Positions 46,865 to 57,660 of a stretch of 64,000 nucleotides of DNA are shown here, piece by piece. Where the stretch lies: NCBI GenBank assembly GCA_032622095.1, contig CP136067.1, positions 98,136,707 to 98,200,706 of the forward strand, written 5' to 3'. The DNA is from Siphonodentalium dalli (Eukaryota; Mollusca; Scaphopoda; Gadilida; Siphonodentaliidae). Numbering within the stretch: position 1 is the stretch's first letter; the number at the start of each line of letters is the position of its first letter. The translations under genes and the position numbers were made by a program. A model generated the notes under the pieces. The model was not told where the DNA came from and did not search any database. It was given only the letters and a program-made list of their open reading frames with translations.

Positions 46865-48956
46865 AGAGACCTTTCGCAAAACTCACGTTTACGATTACGG
46901 ATACGGATATGGTACTACGTCACCAACCTTTGTGTACTTTCTAATCGTTCTAGTATTTTACTATCCGTAATAACGGTTACGATTTCATGGTTTCTAATAA
47001 GCCCAAATAACACCTGAAATTTATTTTCTGCAATATATCACTTTACTCCGTTCGAGACTGTATATGTATATCATGTAAACCATCAAGTTGTATTGAGCTA
47101 CGACCTCGATATGCCGTTTAGATTGTCAATCACTGTACTCGTCGTCGTGAACCACGAGCTGCCCTCGAAATAAGATCGCTATTCACAACGGATAGCCATC
47201 GCTGGCTGCGACACAAAACTTTACAATAAGAGGAGTGCACCATGAACCATGCAGTCGCCAAAAATACAGTATATAGTATGCGATGCATGCGGAGTTTTGA
47301 GTGATTATTATGTGCAAGATAGTACACAATATATAGTGAAATTCAACAATTATTTAATTCGACAACCCATGGTGGTGTCCTAACGTGTGCAGTTATAGAA
47401 TGCCTCAGGAGAGCCTAAAGAATGGCATAAACCTATTAATGAATAGTGAAAGATTTTGTGTTCTCTTCCCCTTTCTCGAATTGAATAGTTAATTCAATTT
47501 AATAATATTCGGTTTTCGGTAGAAGTAGGGTTTTATATTTATCACATAATTTGGCCATAAAAGCAGTTTCATAATTATCGGTAATATAGACACGTTTCAT
47601 ATCAGCGCGTGCGATGACGTCACGGCGTTCTTCAAATAACTTGCTATCGCTGTAGTTTATGATTGTTGTGTTCGATGAATATTTCGCGTTGCTTCGGGTT
47701 TATTTGATCATGTGATAAAAGGTATCTCACACTCGTCCTATTGTATACGTAATTTATCAACCTCGTCCTCTAAATTCTATTTGAGCCTCGGTAAACCTCG
47801 GCTCAAATCGAATTTAGTGAACTCGGTTGATAAATTCCGTATAAAATAGAAACTAATGTGAGATCCTCTATATCTCTCTCGTAGAGTCTGTAATGCAGGG
47901 CATTTTAAAATCACATGGCATTCATAACCGAGTTCTAAGTTACATAAAGCACTCTTTCTGTCTGAGTAATCTGAACCTACCCTGGATCCCGATTCAACTG
48001 GTAAGTAGTGATTTCTGCTCCTGAACCGTAACTAAAAGAATATTTGGCACACCCACCGACATCACCATAGCTCATCAGTCTCAGGTTTGTTCTTTGCATT
48101 TATTTTAAAAAAAATTTAAACACGCATTTATGCAGCATTTAAAGGTACTCAATCCGATTAGATGTCCCCATATATATCATCAGATTCCAACAACAATTTA
48201 TTTTTTAAATGCCGCTTCTGTTATCAGAATCGAGTAATTGCTCAAAATTAATGCTAACCACAGTCAACTATATTATAATATTGCCCAAAACATTTTGTTC
48301 AACGAAATTTTGCCGGTTTGTCAAGTATCTGACAAAAAAGCAACTTGATACACATCGCTTCTACCGTGTCGACTTTGTTTCGATTTGGTAGTACCAAATC
48401 AGAAGTGATGCACATCAGCGAGCACACCAACCGTATGTCGGATTTCCTAAACCCAAAGAGGTGAAGCCGAAATCGCATTGAAATCAAATCGCTGACTTGA
48501 AGCGGTTTGAACGATGGCATCGTGGTTGATTTGAGGTCTAAATTCAGGAACCCCTCTTCCCCATCAGCATAACGTCTATCTGGTCATCCATGCTAACAAC
48601 GAACTGAATTTCCACCACATATGACCTGGCATTTATACCTGTATTGCCACAATATATCACGAGAATACCGGATCGTACGTTGTGACTGGTCGAATTATTG
48701 ACAATATTAACAGGTCATGATTATCGCATTGTTGCAAATGAGACGATAAGTGAAGTATTAAGGGACTGTATACCAAACACACGCTTTGAGCTGTAAAAGT
48801 GGTACGAAATAATGATCGTACGTGTTCGTCAAAACTTATACGCGTAATCGTTTTGCGAAAGGACTTTTTGGCCATACGGATAGAATTCGATAGACTTACG
48901 ACTACGAATAGCTATACGTATTCGTAATCGTAAACGTGAGGATGCGAAAGGTCTCT
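46865..48956. mobile_element. 2.1 kb inverted-repeat element, no transposase seen
   Basis: Ends AGAGACCTTTCGCAAAACTC and ACGTTTACGATTACGGATACG match the inverse of 48910-48956. AGT flanks both sides (46862-46864, 48957-48959), a possible 3-bp duplication. It contains the palindrome at 47721-47866 and otherwise unrecognised sequence. Confidence 0.6.
47721..47866. repeat. 146-bp imperfect palindrome
   Basis: Arms with TTTATCAACC.CGT, CTCTAAATTC.ATTTGAGCC fold around CTCGGTAAACCTCG. A half-copy is at 32385-32475. Confidence 0.75.
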
Positions 48957-49589
48957 AGTATTTACACCACTGTGACCGTATAGAACCCGCTCCTGTATCA
49001 GCATGGAATCGCTGTTAGAGTTTTGCCAATATGGGACGAAAATGACCTCGTATTGTCGCCAGCTTTATCAATATTTTGGGGTGCGGTAACATCAGTTGAC
49101 TTCCGCGGTCATGTGGACAATTTTTTCGGAACCTTCTATACCATGCAGGCATCGCTGCCATTCATTGACATGGCTAGAGGGTTGTCCACCTTGAAATGTT
49201 CACCCTTTATGTTAGAACTCTCCAGCAGTTACTACTATTACTGGTACCTCAAGCGTTCCAACTATTAGATATTCCAATCTGTTACCTCCTGAGGTTGGAA
49301 AATTTCCAACTGTTTCCCATTTCAGTTCATATGTGTTATCAAAAGTGGACACATATGCTACCATTGTTCTAAAAGAAACACAATGGATTTCACATTGAAT
49401 ACTGGCTAGAAAATCAAATAATAAAAAAAAATGTCAACCTACATCCCAAACCCCTGTCGACGATAGCTGCTGCTGGGGACATGTCCGCGGTGGTGGTGCG
49501 AGGTGGGGTCTTGGTGTGGGTCATGCAGTATGCTATATATAGTCTATATACGGCCTATCTATATCTATATTTGCGCATGTCTGATCATG
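48957..49589. other. Spacer with AAATTTCCAAC boxes
   Basis: TTCCAACTATTAGATATTCC and GGTTGGAAAATTTCCAACTG near 49255-49320 belong to the dispersed family. No gene. Confidence 0.4.
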
Positions 49590-49862
49590 TCTGCCTGTCT
49601 GTCTGTCTGTGTTCTATAGAAATTCACAGGGGACCATCTAGAAGTGACGCCGTTGTTGTCAGGGGCAGAAAAGGGGGAGGGGCAGAATTTGTTTTGTCTC
49701 CGATTGCCACGAAACTTACATATAATCATCCCCATGGTATGAAGAATCTAATGGTGTGGTTTAAATATGTCAAAAGTGGCGTCGGTCGAGTCAGGGATGC
49801 ACGGAAGGGGAGAGGGGCACCAAAATTGATAAAACTAATTTTAGCGCCGATTTCCACCAAAT

Positions 49863-49898
<36 letters not shown>

Positions 49899-51290
49899 CT
49901 TCATGATACAAGGAATCTAATTGTGCGATTTAACAATGCCAAATTGCTGTCGTTTGGATGAGAGATTTGGCGGGGGGGGCACTAAATTTGATAAGAATTG
50001 GTTTCGTCCCCGATTGCCACCACACTTAAACAAACTCATCCCCATGGTATGAGGAGTCTAATGGTGTGGCTTAAATCTGTCAAATGTGGCTTCATTCGAG
50101 TCAGGGGTGCATTAAAAGGGAGAGGGGCACCAAAATTGATACACAATTGTTTTTAGCGCCAATTTCCACAAAAGTGATACCTGTTCTCATCCATGATACG
50201 AGGTATCTAATCGTGTGATTTAAAGACGCCATATCATGATACGAGGTATCTAATCGTGTGATTTAAAGACGCCATATTTGTGCTGTTTGCGTGAGAGATG
50301 GTGAGGGGAGGGCTGGCCACCAAATGTGATAAATAAAATGTTTAGTCGCCGATTATCACCAAACTTATAAATAATCATCGCCATGATATCAGGAGTGTAA
50401 TTGTGTGGTTTAAGGATGTCACAAGTGGGGCCATTCGAGTTAGTGGTGTATAGATGTGAGAGGGACACAAAAAATGATAACAATATGTGTAGCGCCGATT
50501 TCCACCAGATGTATACATATTATTCTGTGTGATACGATGAATCCTATCGCGTGGTTTAAATACACCAAATTGGTGCCCTATGGGTGAGTGATATGGGGAC
50601 CTTAAATTTGATAAGAATTTGTATACTCGCCAATTTTCACCTATTTCATATATATGCATCTCTAATCTCTAATGAGTATTAGTGTGTGCAGCTTGAGTCC
50701 GAAATAGGGACGGGAGTTTCACCAAAACTGATAACAAATATTTTGGTACCAATTACCATAAAATTCAGACACGTTCTTCTCCAATGATACGAGAAATCAA
50801 ATCGTGCTGTCTGTCTTTCTGTCTGTCTGTATGCGTTCTATAAATAACTTAACGTTGTACAGTCGAGATGGCACCAAGGCATTCCAAGAGGGGTAACTTT
50901 TTACAGGGAAGATAATGGTGCGGGTTAAATTGTTCTGTTGGTGTCAGGGGAAGACAAGGGGGGGGGGGGGTCGGCAAAATTAAAAAAAATATGGTACAAT
51001 AGTTTTGTCGCCGATTTCCACCAAACGCTTACATAATCACCTCCGCGATATGGCGCTGCTCGAGTCAGCGTTGCAGGGATGGGGCATCAACAATTGATTT
51101 AATAAACTATTTTTAGCGCAGATTTCCACCAAATTGATATATTATTCTTTTCTATGATACGAGGAATATAATCGTGTGATTTAAAGAAGCCAAATTGCTG
51201 TCGTTTCGGTGAGAGATGTGGGGTCATAACTCTGCTCAGAATTTGTTTAGTTGCTGATTACCACCAAACCTATATATAATCATCTCCAGT
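49590..51290 (+). repeat. Diverged tandem array, about 160-bp units
   Basis: About ten units, each with CGCCGATTTCCACCAAA, TATATAATCATC, 'CCATGGTATGAGGAATCTAA', 'GTGTGGTTTAAATATGTCAA' and 'GAGGGGCACCAAAATTGATA', starting after (CTGT)n at 49590; a second (CTGT)n is at 50810 and a G12 run near 50958. The (CTGT)n lead and 'CGATTTCCACCAAA' style resemble the Helitron units at 16.1-17.5 kb. Copy B of the other Helitron-like element starts right after. Confidence 0.7.
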
Positions 51291-51329
51291 ATACCATGCA
51301 TCCATGGGGATGGCAATCAGGACATTCAA

Positions 51330-52269
51330 ATAATGAGCTAGCAAAAAGAGATACATAGAAGAAGCATTAAACGTATATTTATCATTCTATTTAAGAGATA
51401 CATATATCCTTGCAAACTGAGAGACCTCGAACCGTCAGAGGATTGCATATATATTATAACACAATTGAGTCTGTTCCATTCAATACAGTTTCCACAAAAA
51501 AGTTACAATTTGTCAAGAGATATGGAGATGTATCGAAGGCCTGTTCAAAAATAGTGGTCTCAGTGTGCAGTCAAATATATTTTCTTCTGATATAAAAGAA
51601 AACGCAGTGAGTAGCACATGACTGTTCAGGATCCTCCAATACTGACATCTGACAAGGGTATATCTGCCCGATACAGCGGAATTTTTAGAACAGACTCATC
51701 GACTGACATAAACATCTCAAAATCTCGCTGTGTCTGGCACATGTAGCTGATATACGCGCGCAGCAACATTTCTTTTAAACTGAGAATATTTAGCCAATAT
51801 ATAGCACCATGAACAGAGGAGCACCTGGAAATTTCTTTGAAACATCTGTATCTTCATGGAGATATGATAGCCAGGTGTCCTCAATATCTTAGTCCAACCC
51901 ACTAGATTGATCGATACATCTCTATATGTAAAACCCAATTGTCGTCTTTTATATTTGCGAACTAATGTGTTTATGATGTTCATGTATCATATTATAACGT
52001 CTGAAGTATACGCAGTTGTAAATAAATAAATACTTCATTATTGGTGGAACGGATTAATCGCAATAAACAAAATGACAATTGACAAGGTGGGCCACTACTT
52101 ATATTCCATGACTGTAATAATCATGTTTTGTGGTGCTATTTGAATATATAATTTATGAGAATACGTGTAACACTTTGAGCAAGAGTATTCTCTATTCCCA
52201 ACAAATATCCACAGCATGCAGAGGGTTTCACATCACATTAACCTGGACAACGCCGGGTAACCCTGCTAG
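51330..52269 (+). mobile_element. Non-autonomous Helitron-like element, copy B
   Basis: Collinear with 28141-29638 but with a single diverged 79-bp unit. The 3' end keeps a good hairpin CCTGG-ACAACG-CCGGG, eight bases, CTAG. Confidence 0.65.
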
Positions 52270-52329
52270 TACATTATATATATAGTCTTTCAACAACTAA
52301 GGCCATCATTGCCAGTTTTAGTGGTGGGG

Positions 52330-52575
52330 GAAATTCGCAAACTTACGGCTAATCTAACAGTGATTTCAATGGTTGATAAACTCCTGGACCATGTGCGGCA
52401 AACCAGCGGCCATCGGCGAGTAACTAGCAACTCCATCATATAATGATTTAGAGTTACAACGCCCACGATGGAAATATGTGTATTTGAACCCTAATCGCCA
52501 GCGCTGGAGGGCGAAACGGCCTGTATTTGTACCCCTAACCGATTGAGCCACTGGGGCCTCATCTGAACCTTCCCT
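52330..52575 (-). mobile_element. tRNA-derived SINE
   Basis: On the minus strand CCCCAGTGGCTCAATCGGTT (A box TGGCTCAATCGG, 52539-52550) is followed about 50 bases later by GGTTCAAATAC (B box, 52480-52490). The spacing is right for a pol III promoter. The downstream part is unrelated to a tRNA, as in SINEs. The 3' limit is approximate. Confidence 0.6.
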
Positions 52576-52775
52576 ATATACTACAAGGGAACTACCTATC
52601 AATTAGTATTTAGTATAGAAAGGGTTAAGCACGATTCAGTGATGCATCCTCTTGTTCTGACATCGATCAATGTTGAGAGATTCTCAAGAGCTGATATTTT
52701 AATACGATCGTCTTTGTCTCTTATTCTTTTGAATTTGTATCGTTCTCATAGGACTGTTTACCATTATCACCTCAC

Positions 52776-53210
52776 GTAATTTCACAAATAGTGTGTCTGT
52801 CATTTGCCGAATGAGGTCCCCAGATAGTGAATTTAATGACGCTATCCCGCACTGCTGACTAGCATCACTAAATTCACCCTCTGGGGACCTCATTCTGCTT
52901 TGGCCTCATCTTCTACGAAGTATCTAAAGTCTCAAATTAACATTGTTTTTAGTTACCTTTTCCCTTCTGAGAAGTTTCTGTATCCCCTACTTTGCAGAAG
53001 ATAAAATGCATAATCGAGGTGACTAATGGGTGAACATCACCAACATCAGCCAGGTCTAGGTCTCCCTAGCAGTTGAGGTCTGTTAAGCAGAATGTGGTCC
53101 CCAGAGGGTGAAATTGGTTATGCTAGCCCGCTGTGCGGTATAACGTCACTAAATTCACACTCTAATGACCTCATTCTGCAAATGACAGGCACACTATTTG
53201 TAGACTTTAC
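52776..53210. mobile_element. MITE related to 8179-8632, copy 2
   Basis: Shares the core (GTCATTTGC, GAATGAGGTCCCCAG, CATCACTAAATTCACCCTCT, CTCATTCTGC, GCATAATCGAGGT) and its order. Its outer 20 bp (GTAATTTCACAAATAG and inverse) differ from copy 1, although inverted symmetry is kept within each copy. Confidence 0.75.
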
Positions 53211-53285
53211 AATAAGAGTGGCATATCCCGGTTTGGTGTACATACTCTATGATTCTATTATATCTATATATGGGCGATACTTATT

Positions 53286-53545
53286 GAGTTAGAAACCATT
53301 GTTTCGGGGATTTCCAGTCGCGTTAAAGCTTTATAACGACCCACCCACTCACCGCTGCGCACGCACAACCTCTCGTCTAGGATCAGAGACAATCACGTCT
53401 CATGGACAGTTATTTGAGTTGGAACCATTCTTTCTCGGGTGTCTGAACGCATTAATCTATATAACGACCCAGTCACTAACTAATACGCGCAGCTTCGCGA
53501 AGTATCAGGGACACGGAGAACCGGAGCTGTATGTACGCACAATAT
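53286..53545 (+). promoter_or_regulatory. Tandemly duplicated promoter-like block
   Basis: Two diverged copies 130 bp apart share GAGTT.GAA(A)CCATT, CGCGTTAA/CGCATTAA and TATAACGACCCA. The second has TATATAA at 53458-53464, which would place transcription start near 53490, about 200 bp before the ATG of the PAN gene. Function is inferred from position only. Confidence 0.35.
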
Positions 53546-53687
53546 AATATATGTTTGACCGGATCGTGCAGTTTTAGCGTATAGTGTCACTTAAACATTA
53601 TATAGCGTCACACACGTTTGGTCTGTCAATTTGATAATTAAAAAGGAACAAATTTATAAAAATTAAAGACAATTCTTGTGTAAAATC

Positions 53688-54018
53688 ATGCCACAAATGA
53701 TGATGATGATGATTGCCGAATCCCTTGTAATGGGAGTTTACATGGTTTTACTCGGTGTTTGCGGATTAGACTCGGGTACATTTAAGAATTACCCACTTCT
53801 CAACGACAGGGTGTGTTCAGGTCGCGACATCATGGATTCTGTGTCAAGAAACATGTTCCAATGTGCCAGAACATGCAGAGAGTTTCCTGATTGTGTTTCG
53901 TTTTTCTATCGTGAATGTGATGGACATTGTATCTCAAAATCTGGACATTTTGTCCAAGAGATGACTTGTTGCACAAATCATAAAGGTTACAGTTACTACA
54001 GAAAACTCAAACAATACG
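53688..54018 (+). CDS. Secreted PAN/apple-like cysteine-rich protein, exon 1
   Basis: 110 codons plus one base from ATG 53688 to donor TACG|GTGAGT at 54019. A hydrophobic N-terminus (MMMMMIAESLVMGVYMVLLG, about residues 4-23) looks like a signal peptide. It is followed by a module with eight to nine cysteines (RVCSGRDI, FQCARTCREFPDCVSFF, CDGHC, MTCCTNHKGYSYY), the spacing of PAN/apple-type modules that open many molluscan secreted proteins. The phase-1 exit is usual for extracellular modules. Downstream exons were not found, so the rest of the protein is unknown. Alternatively the frame runs on through the adjacent repeat to a stop at 54512 (275 residues). Confidence 0.65.
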
Positions 54019-54470
54019 GTGAGTGTATATACAGGATGCGCAAACAATACGGTGAGTTTACATACAGGAAGCGCAAACAATACGGTGAGTGTATATACAG
54101 GAAGCGCAAACAATACGGTGAGTGCATACACAGGAAGCGCAAACAATACGGTGAGTATATATACAGGAAGCGCAAACAATACAGTGAATGTGTATACAGG
54201 AAGCGCAAACAATACGGTGAGTATATATACAGGAAGTGCAAACAATACGGTGAGTGTATATACAGGAAGCGCAAACAATACGGTGAGTATATATACAGGA
54301 AGCGCAAACAATACGGTGATTATATATACAGGAAGCGCAAACAATATGGTGAGTGTATATACAGGAAGCGCAAACAATATGGTGAGTGTATACACTATTA
54401 TACAGGAAGCGCAAACAATACGGTGAGTATATATACAGGAAGCGCAAACAATACGGTGAGTGTATATATT
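54003..54470 (+). repeat. 33-bp minisatellite containing the exon 1 splice donor, 14 copies
   Basis: Unit: AAACAATACGGTGAGTGTAT, ATACAGGAAGCGC. Twelve of 14 copies keep GGTGAG; the sixth (AGTGAAT) and tenth (GGTGATT) are altered. The thirteenth unit is longer. 33 is a multiple of three, so the reading frame stays open as KRKQYGECIYR repeats. Confidence 0.95.
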
Positions 54471-55250
54471 TTAGACCAAATTAGCTGGTTCATGGTACTA
54501 TTAATTGAATAATTACCGGGTATATCTTCTTTTATATTGTGAAAAATGACTTTTAAAAAATGCAAAAATCACAACAACAAAAATATTTCCCCAGGTTATT
54601 ATCAGTGTAAAATGAACAATTCATGGTATATGTCACTCTGTTTATATCAATAATACTAAGGAAGGACTGCACTCTCCGAAAGCATTCAGAATGGTGGGTA
54701 CAGTTGCTGCATATATAGACAGTGCACGCTGTGTTATATATACCACGGCAGCACCCTAAAACGTATAAAAAAATTACTTTGTCATCAACAACCGTGATAT
54801 AGACCATGAACCACCATATATGGAACCTCCTCCGCCTCCCACTCTGCGGAATTTTGAAGACCCACTTATTATTATAGAGCATGGCATTCTGCATCTTTTA
54901 AAGCATGTTTGCCATCTGAGAAGTGTCGCATTCTAATTGTATGGCACTTTTTATGTTTTTATAGTATTTGTCTAAATTGTAATTGATCGCATAAGAACAA
55001 TTTGGTAGTGGACATATGTCCGTATTTAAGTAAACTACGATCAGAATTGAAAAAGGTCCATTTTCTTTTATTTTCAGTTAAAATTTCAAATTTTCATGGT
55101 TTTTCGTACGAATTTCAAAACTTCACATTATATATGTGATTGTGTAAGTCTGACAGACTCGTCCGTGGACGCATCGTTTCGTATAACCAATACAGTGAAT
55201 ACACGTGTATGATAAATGACATTAGATGGTGGGAAAGTATCCCATTAGTC
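54471..55250. other. Downstream of the PAN exon, no exon found
   Basis: A+T-rich. I looked for acceptor-led open stretches continuing in phase 1 and could not support any. Confidence 0.35.
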
Positions 55251-55352
55251 GTTGACTGTGCCAAAATAGTGGTCCCCGAGGAGGAATAGTCCACTCGCCT
55301 GCGGCTCGTGGACTATTCTTCCGAGGAGGACCACTATTTTGGCATAGTCAAC
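55251..55352. repeat. 102-bp palindrome
   Basis: Arms GTTGACTGTGCCAAAATAGT, GGTCCCCGAGGAGGAATAGT and CCAC pair with the right half around TCGCCTGCGGCTC; few mismatches. Confidence 0.9.
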
Positions 55353-56383
55353 TCCAAGCCATTCATTATCTATATAATATATCATCGTGCAAATAGGTTC
55401 ATATTGAACATAACCCATTGTTACCCTCCTCCCTATTTTCCACCCTTCTGATTGGCCCATGTCCTGTCACGTGCCGGGCGACAAATCACACTGTCGCCCG
55501 CTGAGCCGGGAGACATTGTTTTTGTCGCCCGCTTGATGTTATATTGCAAGAATATCTCCAAGCACACACTGCAGTAACTCATCTATTTCACATCACTGCA
55601 ACGTACAAAAATCATAGTTCTTATATACCCCACGCATTCGCAAAACACACCAGTTGTGGTGTTTGCTAATTTGCATATATTTCGGTGAACACTAATATTC
55701 GAACTTTTAAGTTGATACTTTTATCGGACAAGCGTTATTATGTACTTTTTATATCGAAACATCTCGGTGATTCAATATGTTCATGTCGACATTATGGTGC
55801 AAGATTGAAAGAGTGGATCCCTTGAGGTTGGTTGGTTATAAATGTCTGCTGGTAGACAACGTAATGCATACGTTCGTCGCGAATGAATGGTACTGTAAGC
55901 TTATCCATGATACCAGACCGCTCCGATATGTCTGCACTGTGATCATAGAAGTATTTTTGTGTGAGGATCGCCATGTACTTGGGAGCACTGACACATATGA
56001 ATGTACATTAATGAAATTGACAACTTCCCAATAGCTTTCGGGGAAGACCGTTATGAAATGAACATCGCGAGTAAATTTCGCGCAGAACTGCGCAGAAGAC
56101 GACATTGATTATGCCACATTTCAGAAGGCCATAACATACCTATATGGCTTATTGGTTTACATTGCATGGACCGATATTGACGATTTAACCACCAAAATTA
56201 TCGTAAATAAACGCTGATTATCAAACGCTTGACTATCTTTATGGAACAGAAATCCTATAGGACGATAAGTAGTTACTGAACATATACATAATCGGGAAAT
56301 AAATTTAAGCACTCGTGACTCAGTGCAACATCGTGCGTGTGGATGGCAAGGATTGTTTTCTGTGGTATAATCGGATAACAAAA
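55353..56383. other. Spacer
   Basis: 55480-55530 resembles half of the next palindrome (GTCGCCCGCTGAGCCGGGAG). An open frame at 55777-56034 has no recognisable domain and no support as an exon. Confidence 0.35.
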
Positions 56384-56532
56384 CAGTTGTTGCCCTTCTT
56401 CTCGGGAGACATCGAGATTTGTCACCCGCTCGAGAACGGAATGTCTCCCTCGGAGCTGCGCTCCTTGGGAGACATTCCGTTCTCGAGCGGGTGACAAATC
56501 TCAATGTCTCCCTCGACAGCGGGCGACAACTG
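56384..56532. repeat. 149-bp palindrome
   Basis: Arms CAGTTGT.GCCC, GGGAGACAT.GAGATTTGTC, ACCCGCTCGAGAACGGAATG, TCTCCC fold on the right half around CTCGGAGCTGCGCTCCTTGG. Confidence 0.9.
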
Positions 56533-57137
56533 TATATTGACATTGGTTCAAATTGGACTTATTTGTTTCTGGAATAAGCCCATGCATAGTGGACTTATAT
56601 TCGTTATTTTTCACAATTATTTGGTTCTGATATAGGCCCATAGTGAGCCTCTTTTTCTGTTTTTATTTATTTAATATTTGTTTTTTATAGATAAATTGCG
56701 ACGATATTTGTTTGGTATTTTTATGAATAGTTAGTTATATCGTTTCATATCGTGCCAAATAATATTTTGTTGTTAAGAAATGCGTCTCTGTTCTCGTCTT
56801 TCTATGACTATGCTTGAGTTTCTTGTTTTCAGAAAGAAAACATACCAGCAATTTCATCTCTACTCAATTTGTCGAATATTTCTCTGTTAATTTTGTTGGA
56901 GGAAGCGAAGTACATGTTCTGACATCTTTTGCGCGGCGGTAATCACAACCTCTGTAGGAAATAAGGATATATTATCTGTTATCGATTACAACATATCCAC
57001 GGCAGCTGCAATCTGCTGCATCAATTGTTTTAAATAAGTTGTGACCCAATATTGAATGTTATAATGGCAGATTTCAATAAAATTCTGAAGGCAAATTCAG
57101 GCAGTGTTGGATATTCGTTCAGTGGCAATTTTCACCC
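56533..57137. other. Spacer
   Basis: No recognised content. Confidence 0.3.
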
Positions 57138-57141
57138 TTAA

Positions 57142-57656
57142 AGATGGATTATCTCTTTAAATAATTTTTTTTAAATAGTTGCGTGGGTATAAAATAATAA
57201 ATATGAACTGAAGACCCCTGTCCGGTAAAGCTTCTATCAATTAATATTGATGTTATTTCGAATATTAAATCGGGACCGTTTATGTTACTATTTTTAGAAC
57301 AGACCATTCGGATGATACCATATTGCGATATAGAACACTGGGCTGTTCCTATGGCTACACACCGAAAGTCAAATGTCCCAGATTGATTGTTTGTATTGTT
57401 TTGTTCCACAGATATAATAACAGTATAATTAACGTTTATTTGTGACAAAATTGTACAATAAAATTTCTGGTCTCTGTTAACAGTAACCACTAATGTTCGT
57501 TAACTGAACAAACACACCTTTTTAGACCAGAAAATATTCTAAATAAAATGATTATTAATCGACAGAAGCATTTACGAACAGGAGTCTTCGATTCAGATAT
57601 AATATTTTATACCCCAGTAACTATATAATACATGTTTACAAAGAGATAATCCACCT
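57142..57656. mobile_element. TTAA-flanked MITE, family M4
   Basis: TTAA at 57138-57141 and 57657-57660; inverted ends AGATGGATTATCTCTTTAAA and AAAGAGATAATCCACCT. No coding sequence. Confidence 0.8.
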
Positions 57657-57660
57657 TTAA

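Noticed and set aside
53934-54447. Minus-strand frames with LTVLFALPVY repeats
   Set aside because: Antisense of the 33-bp array; the plus-strand gene explains it.
55777-56034. 85-codon plus-strand frame as second exon of the PAN gene
   Set aside because: No acceptor giving phase 1 was seen and no recognisable domain is encoded.
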